A stretch of DNA of 64,000 nucleotides. It comes from Aedes albopictus. Taxonomy: Eukaryota; Arthropoda; Insecta; Diptera; Culicidae. The stretch spans positions 254,532,733 through 254,596,732 of the forward strand of contig NC_085137.1 in assembly GCF_035046485.1 (NCBI RefSeq). Reading direction: 5' to 3'. Numbering within the stretch: position 1 is the stretch's first letter; the number at the start of each line of letters is the position of its first letter. The notes under the pieces were generated by a model. The model saw only the letters and a program-made list of their open reading frames with translations. It had not been told where the DNA came from and made no database searches. The position numbers and the translations under genes are program-made. This document shows, piece by piece, positions 40,201 to 52,200 of the stretch.

Positions 40201-43200
40201 TCGACAGTTCTTAGCATTATGAAGTATATGGAAATTTCGGTGAACAGTCCCGGAAAAGAACAAATTTCCCGCGAATCAAGGGGTATAGCACTATAGAAGC
40301 AATTTGTTCTTTTGCTCATTCCGGGAACCGAAAGTACGTACCTGTTGCTCCCTGGTCGGGTACTGCTCCGGCCTGTGATAGAAGTAAGGCGCCGCCGTGT
40401 TGGTGTAGTCGAAGGTCCACTCAAGAAAGTGGTTGGCCAAGTCGAAACCGCGATAGTTGTAGGCACAATATTCAAAATCGATGATCATAAGCTCGGGTTC
40501 TCCATCACAGGGTTGATCGGATAGCGATTGCGAGGTTCCGCTGAGGACCGAGTCCCGTGTACTGTCCATCTCACTTTCGATCGGTTCGTCCAAAGATCGT
40601 TTCCTGCAAGGTGATAATATGCTTCAATGCTTTTTCTACCCCGTTTTAAATTTTAATTATATTCAGATTTGTCGTTTGATTTAATGAAAATGAAACTTAC
40701 AACACGAATGGTTATTGTCTACGAATTTTCGTAATGTATGGTTTTGACAACGTAACTATAGATAACAAGCCGGACATAGTTGCTACCATGTTTGGATTTT
40801 TTGGTGTTTCTTTACCGTCATTCCATTGCACTAAGGGCCAGAATCGCAATCTAGCGGAACTAAATTAATTACTCTAAAACGAAGCATTTCCGACACATGG
40901 TGTCTTCGACAAAGTTGTTTGACATCAGCAGAGGCATCTATTGCTAAGAACGTAGTAGTTCGCAACTCGTCCGCATAGGTGGCGCCACCATCTAACTTCT
41001 TTGTTTTACGTCCTAGAGACTTGGCGTCTTCGGCAAAGTTGTTTATTTTGGCAAAATAAACAACTCTTTCTCAGACGACAAAATTCCACAGCCTACTGTT
41101 TCCGAGTTATTTTAAAAATAAAAACCAATCAATGAAAAAACAGTTTTTTAAGCTAATTTTGACATTTTTACCAGAAACCATGTGAGTTTAATTTTTTTCC
41201 TCATGCATATGTGTCAAACCGAACACATTGTATGGGAATATGTTGAATATTATCTCTAAAAATAAAAAATAAAAATACAAATTCGAAAAAACAGTGTGAA
41301 TTTCATGCCTTAATATCGAGCAAAGCGCAAAAAATCGCAACTTCAAATTTTCAGCAAATACGAAGCAATACTAGGTGAATATACTGTCAAAAATTTGGAG
41401 AGGTATTTTTTGGTGTTTTTGAGATAATTGCTTTTTAGTGACAGTATAAATATAAGTAGTGTCAGCATGTAACTTTTTACTGTTACACTTTAGAGAGTTT
41501 ATGTCTTCGAAAAAGTTGTTCATTTTGACTAAATAAACAACTCTTTCTTATACGTCAAAATCCCACGGCCTACTCTTTTCGAATTATTGCATATAAACTA
41601 GATTATATTGATAAAAAATGACTATAAAACACATTTTGATGCAATAGTATGAACTATTTTTATTGTTTTTACTTTTACGATACATAGTAGGTCATGAACA
41701 TGTCAGTTTCGTGGAGTTTGAGTTTCACAATCTTCTATCAACGTCCTTTCCATCCAGGAACAGATCCACGAGCTTTCGACAAGATATTTCGCGCTCTTGA
41801 ATTTAAAATGATTGACCAAATAAGTTCAACTTAAATCATTTTGAAAATGACTTGCAAAAAATTAAAAGATATCTTGACCCATGCTGATAATAGTAAACTG
41901 ACATTTGCTTGACCTACTATGTATCGTAAAAGTAAAAGCAATAAAAATAGTTCATACTATTGCATCAAAATGTGTTTTATAGTCATTTTTTATCATTATA
42001 ATCTAGTTTATATGCAATAATTCGAAAACAGTAGGCCGTCGAATTTTGACGTATAAGAAAGAGTTGTTTATTTAGTCAAAATGAACAACTTTTTCGAAGA
42101 CATAAACTCTCTAAAGTGTAACAGTAAAAAGTTACATGCTGGCACTACTTATATTTATACTGTTACTAAACAGCAATTATCTCGAAAACACCAAAAAATA
42201 CCTCTCCAAATTTTTGACAGTATGTTCACCTAGTATTGCTTCGTATTTGCTGAAAATTTGAAGTTGCGATTTTTTGCGCTTTGCGAGATATGAGGGCATG
42301 AAGTTCACACTGTTTTTTCGAATTTGTATTTTTATTTTTTATTTTTAGAGATAGTATTCAACATATTCCCATACAATGTGTTCGGTTTGACACATATGCA
42401 TGAGGAAAAAAATTAAACTCAAATGGTTTCTGGTAAAAATGTCAAAATTAGCTTAAAAAACTGTTTTTTCATTGATTGGTTTTTATTTTTTAAATAACTC
42501 GAAAACAGTAGGCTGTGGAATTTTGTCGTCTGAGAAAGAGTTGTTTATTTTGCCAAAATAAACAACTTTGCCGAAGACGCCAAGTCTCTAGGACGTAAAA
42601 CAAAGAAGTTAGATGGTGGCGCCACCTATGCGGACGAGTTGCGAACTACTACGTTCTTAGCAATAGATGCCTCTGCTGATGTCAAACAACTTTGTCGAAG
42701 ACACCATGTGTCGGAAATGCTTCGTTTTGGAGTAATTAATTTAGTTCCGCTAGATTGCGATTCTGGCCCTTAGTGCATTGTCACCTGTCGACTCCCGAGT
42801 GTTGAAGCTCCCAGATAGGCCACGTGCTGGTCGACGGGCGACATTTTTCGGACGTCATATATGTGAGGTCCTACAGAGGCCCGATAATTATCTTGTAGGC
42901 TCAAAAATCCAGGCGTGATTATCCAGCGTCACGAGTTCAAGAAACAACAGAACGATGCGTTTCAATATCCAACGCAACGCTGGTCAGTCTCAGGGGTTGC
43001 TGTACAGTACTATAAGAAGCTGAACGAGAAGATAGGAGTGACAAACGGATCTGGAGATGTCAACAGTTTATGGCAGTTTATCCATGAAGCAGTGACAACA
43101 ACAGCGCAAGAGGTGATAGGTACCGCTCAGCGACTCCAACGTAATTGTTGGTTCGACAAGGAGTGCCAACTAGGAACACAGGATCATAAAATTATTTTTT

Positions 43201-46200
43201 GATTTTATGAATTTGTTCATGGTTTCATCTCGCCCAACCACAATTTTATGAATGTAGCCTCAAAGCATTTGGGGCCATCGACGACGAAATCACAAAAATA
43301 CTTTTTGATTTCATGAATTCCAATCATGGTTCCATCTCGCCCAACCATAAATTTATGAATGTGGATGAAAAGCATAAGAACGATAGACAGAATCATAAAA
43401 ATAATTCTTGATCTTATGAATTCTATTCATGGTTATCGGCTAATTTATTCATAAATTCATGGTTATATTTTTCATTTTTGGTCGTCGAAAGCCAAAACAA
43501 TAACGGGTACATTGCGTTACGGTGAAATAAAACATAAGAACATGAATTAAAATCATGGTGTACATTTATAACATAAAATCATAAGGTTATCGGGAAATCA
43601 TGAGTTATATTCAAGATTTTGGGAATGGATTTGATTGGCGAAGCGCAGGAAAGTATGGACAGGAACGATACACGGAGGTTTTGATTGATTGATTGATTTA
43701 TCTTTATTAAAGAGACTTTCAGCCCTTGGCTGGTTCGTCTCTCCGGAGGTTTTATGCAACTGTCAATGGTGCGCGGCATAAGACTGCGCCATTGCCCACC
43801 ATGTGCAATGTCCGGGAAGTAAACTTGCTGACTGACAAAACAATAGTGGCAGCCAGATGGAAGGAGCACTTTGAAGATTTGTTGAATGGTAGCAGTGGAG
43901 GAGCACCCAGGAACAAGATTACCATAATGGATGACGGTCAAGCAGTAGAACCACCAACACTGAATGAGGTTAAGAATGCTCTTAAGGAGCTGAAAATTTG
44001 GCATATAAGATACTGTCGCGTTCAACAGAGGAGTCTTGAGGAGTCCTTCGTCGGCGAACACTAGGCTGGTTTTCGTGAGGGATCAAATGTTTAACCTGCA
44101 GATGATCCTGGAAAAATTTCGGGAATATAACGTGCAGACTCATCATCTGTTCATTGATTCTAAAGTAGCGTACGATTAAATGAACATAAATGGGCTTTGG
44201 CAGGTAATGTCAGAACATGGTTTTCCGGTGAAACTAATTAGGCAGATACTCGCAACGCTGGATGGATCACAATCAAGTATTCGGATCGCAGACGAAGTGT
44301 CTACTTCGTTTGTGACCTTGGATGGCTTGAAGCATGATTATTGATTACGCTCTTTTCGATTTGCTGTTCAACATTGCACTCGAAGGAGCGTTTAGGAGAT
44401 CTGGCGGGCAGAGGAATGGCACTATCATCATACGGCACTATCACATGCTCCTCGGCTTTGCGGACGATATTGGTCACATCGACATCGATCGTAGGACAGT
44501 GGAGGAAGCTTATGCTCCTGTGAAAAGAGAGATATTGAGGATAGGCTTGACGATAACCTCTACCAAGACGAAGTACATGAGAGCGGGTGTAGACAGAGGC
44601 AGGCCTAGTAACATCACTAGTTGAGGTAGTGCTTGATGGGGATGTGTTTGAAGTTGAAGAATTTGTTTATGTTGGAACACTTGTGAAAGGCAAAAATGAC
44701 GTTTCCCGTGAAGTGAAAAGGCGTATTGCAGCTGCGAATAGGGCCTTTTGCCGATTGCGGAACTAGGTCCTAGTTTAGGTCCCGTAACTTGCAAACGCAA
44801 ACAAAATTCGGTCTATATAAGACGCTGATTCTTCCGGCTGCCCTCTACGGTCACCAGGCGTGGACGTTAAAGGAGGTAGACCGAAAAGCTTTCGGAGTTT
44901 CTGAGCGCAAAATGCTGCGGACAATTCACGATGGGAAACGCAAAAATGGCACAGACGCATGAATCACGAGTTGTACAAAGCGTACAAAGTTGCGAATATT
45001 GTGAAACGTATAAAATACGACAGACTTCAGTGGATTGAACACGTAGTGCGAATGTAGGAAGATAGAATAGCGAAAACAATATTCAGCAGGGAACCAGGTA
45101 GAGGTCGGTGACGTCGTGGGCTGGCGCCAACTCGTTGGCTGCACGCGGTTGAAGAAGATCTGCTATCCCTATTCGTTCGGGGAAACTAGAAGAACATCGC
45201 CCAAGACCGACGAAGATGGTGTTTTACTATACGCTCGGCGCTGAAGGAGTACTTTGTAGCCATCAACTTGTTGGGCCCAAGAAAGGAGGATTTCGAGCGA
45301 CAAATATAACTTAGCTGCCGATGTTGATGATGGGCTATTAAGCCTTAAGTGAAATTGTGCATCTGTTACCATAAGTCAAACATTTTGGGGAATATTCATG
45401 ATAAAGAATTTAATGAAAAATAGAGAAATTTTCAATCGACAATGAATTTGGCGAACCACGAATAAAAAATAAGAAAATGTAATTCTCCACTTTGAATCTT
45501 CGATTTTATTACACTCTGTTTTGATGTAACTTTCTTCATTCGTTTCCTAACAAGAGAATCATAATTAAAAACAATAGAGGCATGATGCAAACAAAGCAAA
45601 TATATAATAAAGTTTAATTCGCATTGTAATGGACATTGAACGACTCAAATCGATCTGTGAATATCTAACTGAATCAATAATCTGACTTACCTTGGATTCC
45701 TGCTTCCATTGCTGATTGCGCTTGCGGTGTCGCTACTTGCAGTGTCGACGGAACCATTCACGTCGACTTTGCTGCTATTGGAAGCGGGCGCGCTGCTATT
45801 AGAATTGGAAATTAGAATTGAACTAAAGTGAGAGTCTAACTGCGCGGATTCATCGAATTGGTCCAGGGTGCTGAAAATTTTGTTGAGCAGCTCGTTATTT
45901 TCCAAATTGCGGGTGCTGTTATAGCAAATACATGAAGCTATGGTAGAACTAACAATACAAAAGGATGCATCTGAGCGCTATCGTAAGGACGTAACCTTTT
46001 GAATTGTCAATCTAGATTAGCAAGCAGCAAGAAGCGAACAAGCGATCTGCCGTACACTTACCAGTAGCTGTCCAAGCCGTTCGAAGGCGAGAAATCCTCT
46101 CTCAACAGGATATTACCTTCCTGCAAATCATTGTGTGAGAATACAACCGGATGGTCTTCCCTATCGATAACTGACTTAAGCCACTCGACTTCCACCCGGA

Positions 46201-49200
46201 GGTTTAGGTCAGTGATGATCTCGTCACCGTCGATCCGTTTGTTACCGTTGGTTCGGTCCTTCCGGAACGTCTCCAGCGTAGTCTCGACACTCTTCAGCCA
46301 TCGGTTCATGGTGTTCCATAGCCAGTCCGGCTCCTTGGAAACCGGAATGTCCAAGCTGTGGATGGCTGCCATTTTTTCCGCGATCTTCAGCGAAATTTTC
46401 GGATCACTCAGTTCCGATGTCGTTAATGCACGTGCCTTTGGAAATAGCAAAAGATTTTTGTCAGTTTGAGATATTTTTTGTGAGGAGTTCAAAGGTTTAT
46501 TTACCGGTATATACTGCTCAATTCTTCCACCGGGGAAGATTCCGTGCAGCTTTGGTCCCAGTTTACGCTCGCTAAGAAGCGTGAATACAACCGATTCAGT
46601 GAGCATTGATTCTAGAGCACTTTCACCGTGCGTCTGGCCGTAAATGCGTAGCAAGACCTGTTATCGTGGAGAGAAAAATGGTTAATTTAGAAACTGCTTA
46701 AATACTAAACTTGCTTTGGGAATTGATCGTTTCATCTTTCTGGTAATTAAACAGTTAACTGTAGTAATTACTACCATATCCAGTTTTAAGCCGGATCATA
46801 ATGTCTGAGGCCATCGGCGTTTTTGCGAAATAACGTCCAAAAGCTTGATGTGTCATACAGTCCTGTGTGCCTTCTTTCCGAAGACCTCGTGACGCAATTG
46901 AATGTCCTGCGACATTATGGCCTCGGACGTTCTGATACTGCGCCATCCAGCTTAAATTGGCTGTTTTGTAATCATGATTTGCCGTTCACTTCTTATTTAC
47001 GCTGGAAAAAGGACATGCTATGTCCCCTATGTTCCCTATGTTGGTAGGTGTACCAATTATGGCAATAGTATTTATTATGGCAGTAGTTGAAAGAAAAACA
47101 GCTTTATTTCCTATTTCAACAAAAAACAGGAGCTCATCGTCATAGAAATGAATGACCTATTCATTTTTGATAGCATATGAGGCCTTTTATGAACAAAAAT
47201 ATAGGATATTCTTCGGATTCAAAGCAATACAAAATATTGCCCGCATAACGATTTGGTAAGCAACATGCTTGATCAAATCGCTTTTCAGATTATTCCAGTG
47301 CTATAGCCAGCTGCCTTGCTACAATAGATGGTAGAACAATATCATCATCAAAAACTAGGTATTGGTAGAAAATGGCAATATTTAGAAGGTAGATGAATAA
47401 TCTGATCACATTTTGTGGAATATCATGTATTTTTCTATATGGGATATTTGATACAAAGGGTGTATGGAGTACCAATTATGGCGATACTCTAAAGGTAAAA
47501 CAATTCAATCCAAATACTTTTACTCATGACTTCCATGACGAGACGACGAGGGAAGACAATATCTTTAAGGTTTATGCTTGATAATCAGGTTTCTACAATT
47601 GAACAACCGTAAAAACACGGAGCAGACAAAAGCAAATTTTGCAGTGGTGGTGGATTTTTCAGCGCTTTATATTTTCCTGAATTTGAACTCTTTTTTTTCA
47701 AAATATGAAGCTGAAATGAGTCCAACTTGCACACACACATCATATTTTTACCATATTGGAAAGATTTGTTACATTTGGACATATTTTCTAAAATGTAGGG
47801 GTAGGCGGGGCAATATGGACACCCTAAGGTTTTTGCCAACTTTACCTGGCAAGATGTCAAAAAAGTTTAGTTTTTTGATACATGTATCCTTTTAAAGTCT
47901 ATTTAGCATCTATTGCATAAGAATGCTCACGAAGAAAAATTATTTATCCACTTCAAAAAATGTTTTGAAAAATATTAGTTTTTCATGACCGTCTTCAAGC
48001 ATACGGGGCAGAATGGACACCCCCATGGGGCAATATGGACACCATGAGACTTTTTCGAATTTTGTACATTATTTACACCTATAAAGCCATTTCATTACAA
48101 AACAACTACTGTGGATGAATAATACGCCGAAGTAGTTCATTTTTGTTCAGTTAATTTAAATTCAGGCTGTATTGGATAAAGCTTCGTTTTTGTCGGCATG
48201 TACAACTGTGCCTATAACAACTATTTTCCACTGATGTCGTTTTTTGACCAATTTGTTTCACCCTATGTCTACTATAGTGAACATTTAACCGAAAATATAC
48301 TGAAATCGAAGGGCCCATATAGCCGAGGTGGTAAACGCACGGGTATTCAGCATGACCATGCTGAGGGTGACGGGTTCGATTCCCGGTCGGTCCAGGATCT
48401 TTTCGTAAAAAAAATTTCCTTGACTTCCTTGGGCATAGAGTATCTTCGTGCCTGCCACACGATATACACATGCAAAATGGTCATTGGCAGAGGAAGCTCT
48501 CAGTTAATAACTGTGGAAGTGCTCATAGAACACTAAGCTGAGAAGCAGGCTTTGTCCCAGGAGGACGTTACGCCAAGAAGAGGAGGATACTGAAATCGAG
48601 GAAATTGGTTGGTTTGTGATTTAGGTTATATCTTTCCTTTGCCGCTTCTTTCAAAAAGGTGAGTGTCCATTTTGCCCCGGCAGCAGAAGATATTTCCAAA
48701 CTTGATTTTTTATATAAAAAGAAGAAAATATAAACATGTTAAGCATGTAGATACAGCAAAACTACTTGCATGTGTTCTAGAAATATCAGGTTTTAATCGA
48801 CCTGCAATAAATTAATCACTAAATCTTATTTTAGATGGTGTGAAAATTATAATTTCCATGCACAAAAAACGGAGGACGCAACTTTTTCGTGTAAAATCAA
48901 GTATAATTTTAATTTCGAATGTTTCTTTCCTGAAACTACGTTTTAGACAAATGGACTATATGTATTCTCTATTCATTAAAAGTTCAAAAAAGTTTGCATA
49001 TTTCAAAATATTGAGGGTGTCCATTCTACCCCGGGTGTCCATAATACCCCGCCTACCCCTATACCATAAAACCAAGCATTTTCAAAAAGTGGCCTATAAC
49101 CATTTAAAGATATGTTTTCTGGAAATTGTGTTCACTTGTCACTTTATTACTTGATATCGTTTCGATATCGGCCCCCGGTAGTAAGGTTTATTTTGTGATA

Positions 49201-52200
49201 AATAATGGAAAATCCATAATTGGTACACCTTTATCACTATAATGGGAACACTATGGCGATAATTGGCTATTTTTTAAACTAATATTCTATCGGCTTAACA
49301 CATTTTTTCATATATTTGAATCTGAACAGCTGACATATTGCATCCATATTTGCTACCCCTACCCTATAGCAAAGATTTTTTAGTACAATATACAATATTT
49401 GCCTATAGTGAGTCCAGGCTTTTTTGGCTCCATTTCGGGTCCTTGAAATGTGTATGTAATTTTGCAGATATGTCATTGAAATTGTATGAAATTTTGGATG
49501 GAAAAATATACTTTTTTGCGTTTTTTGTCACAAGTTGAAAAAGTTTGGATGAAATTAAAGCACTTTGTTTAGGATGTTCCGTTCCCCTACATCCTGGAAA
49601 ATATATAGGAACTTGAAAAGGGTGAGTCTAATCCTGGTGTTATGTTTTCAATAAGGATTGACATACTGTCTACCATTCAAAAATGGACTCCGCCTTATGA
49701 ATTCCGTTAGATAAAGCAAATCAAATCAAAATGATTGTTATTCACACTAGAAGCAGTTAGTTGGAATACAAAATCTGAATTCGCACATAGGGGTAGGCGG
49801 GGCAATATGGACACCCTAAGGTTTTTGCCAACTATACCTGGCAAGATGTCAAAAAAGTTTAGTTTTTTGATACATGTATCCTTTTAAAGTCTATTTAGCA
49901 TCTATTGCATAAGAATGCTCACGAAGAAAAATGATTTATCCACTTCAAAATATGTTATAAAAAATGTTAGTTTTTCATGACCGTCTTCAAGTATACGGGG
50001 CAGAATGGACACCATGAGAAGTTAACGAATTTCGTACATTATTTACACCTATAAAGTCATTTCATTACAAAACTACTTTTATGGATGAATAATACGCGGA
50101 AGTAGTTCATTTTTGTTCAGTTAATTTAAATTCAGGCTGTATTGGATAAAGCTTCGTTTTTGTCGGCATGTACAACTGTGCCTATAACAACTATTTTCCA
50201 CTGATGTCGTTTTTTGACCAATTTGTTTCACCCTATGTCTACTACTAGTGAACATTTAACCGAAAATATACTGAAATCGAAGAATTTGGTTGGTTTGTGA
50301 TTTAGGTTATATTTTTCCCTTGCCGCTTCTTTCAAAAAGGTGAGTGTCCATTTTTCCCCGGCAGTAGAAGATATTTCCAAACTTGATTTTTGATATAATA
50401 AAGAAGAAAATATGAACATGTTAAGCATGTAGATACAGCAAAACTACTTGCATGTGTTCTAGAAATATCAGGTTTTAATCGACCTGCAATAAATTGATCA
50501 CTAAATCTTATTTTAGATGGTGTGAAAATTATAATTTCCATGCACAAAAAACGGAGGGCGCAACTTTTTCGTGTAAAATCAAGTATAATTTTAATTTCGA
50601 ATGTTTCTTTCCTGAAACTACGTTTTAGACAAATGGACTATATTCTCCATTCATTAAAAGTTCATTCTGCCCCGGGTGTCCATATTGCCCCGCCTACCCC
50701 TAGTCAAGCAATAATGAAGAGAGCAAAATGGAAACGAAAAACCTTGTTATTTGTTTTTGGTTTCTTCGAAACCTGTTTTTATGCAACTTAGAAGAACTCA
50801 TCAATATGCACAGTGCCATTTTCAAAACCATTTCGAACGCACCATTCCTGATTATGTGTGGTAAATATCTACCACCACTCAGTGCAGAATCGAATCGCAA
50901 CATTTCACATGACTGCCTATGCAGAGGAACATGACTAAAGAAGAACATTTTTCCATTTAGAGGGGACCTAGTTTCGCTCTGGATTCATCCTAATATTCTT
51001 CTTCTTTTTCTTTATAGCTCGACGTTCGCATTGAAACTTGCCCTGCCTCTCTTCAACTTAGTGTTCTAAGAGCACTTCCACAGTTATTAATTGGGTTTTT
51101 AAATTAAGAAAAATGTATCGATTTTTTGATTTTATACGAAAGAGCACCTTTTTCTAAGCCACTATGATTTTTTTCAGATTTTTAGAATTTTATTTTGGTA
51201 CCTAAAATCAATTCCAAAGAGATTTTTTGAAATCACCTTTTGACAGCTGGGTAACTGTTTGACAGCTCCACCCAGTACAAAATGCGACGAGGGGTGATCC
51301 GACAAATCGCTCCCATACAAACTATAAATTGATTTTTAAATAGGTTCCCGGCCACCAAAATGCATGAAAATTTGGATTTCGGCTCAGTTTCGCATGCAGA
51401 TTCAGAATATGGAATTATCTCAACACCGCTAAAGAAGCCAATTGGAGGGCTTTCTTTGCCTGCCATTGCATGAATTTGTACATTGTGTGGCAAATACAAT
51501 GGTACACTATGCCCAGGGAGTCGAGAAAATTTTCCCGACCGGAACGGGAATCGAACCCGCCGTCTCCGGATTGGCGATCCATAGCTTTAACCACTAGGCT
51601 AACTGGATTCACCCTAATGCTGCTGTCAAATGTTCGTTTATTCGATCGCGTCGCACCCCGAACAGGAGAAAATAACTGTAGAATACCAAACTCAGGTATG
51701 CAAAACCCAATACCTACAACCTGGATGAGGCAACACCCTTTTTCATTCATCTTTATTACTTCGTGGAGAATGGCCCGATCTTTTCCAAATTTTGACCAGT
51801 GATACACAACTTGTTGATGAACTTACAGTAAAAATTTGAGAATATTTTATGCATTTCTCGAAAAGGTACAGTTAGTTGAACATTTTTTGAAAAGTTAAAA
51901 TTTTGCCTGTCCCGATCATTTTGTCTATCCCCTGTATTTCAATTATGTTCAAGCAATTATCTCCGTCTAGATTTTGAGCATTGACCAAAGCCTGAACATC
52001 TTTAATATGCATACTTCAGAGTGCCTCAAAGACTAATATAGGGTGGGCGGGGTAAGATGGGTCAGTGCCATTTTCGAGCGCATTACTTATGTTTTGTTAG
52101 GTGACCAGCATGAATATACAACAGTTAAGGGTATTGATTAAAAATATATTCACTGTCATTGGAAATGGAAAATAAAATGATTTTTAATGATGATAACCTG

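Larger units (their letters stand above)
42790..45330 (+). pseudogene. RTE-like LINE remnant
   Basis: Begins in the endonuclease (HVLVDGRHFSDVIYVRSYRG near 42825-42895). Linker with WFDKEC at 43150-43165, RT pieces at 43740-44620 (QTHHLFIDSKVAYD, LGFADDIGHIDIDRRTVEEA) and the C-terminal region (FVYVGTLVKGKNDVSREVKR, YKTLILPAALYGHQAWTLKE) to about 45300. Several stops and frameshifts. It is related to, but clearly diverged from, the intact copy at 54961. Insertions at 43171-43612 and 43680-43740 break it further. Confidence 0.8.

Noticed and set aside
40824..42780. Assembly artefact as the explanation for the large palindrome
   Set aside because: The arms contain scattered differences and are bounded by a 5-bp duplication, which favours a real transposable element, although read evidence was not available.
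48311..48400. A tRNA gene at the box A/box B motif
   Set aside because: The segment does not close into a full cloverleaf with an acceptor stem by eye, is followed by a SINE body and tail, and has a TSD; it is a SINE head.
47045..49620. A large outer element with ACCAATTATGG ends around the MITE at 47798
   Set aside because: The repeated word is present on both sides, but I could not match terminal inverted repeats or a TSD.
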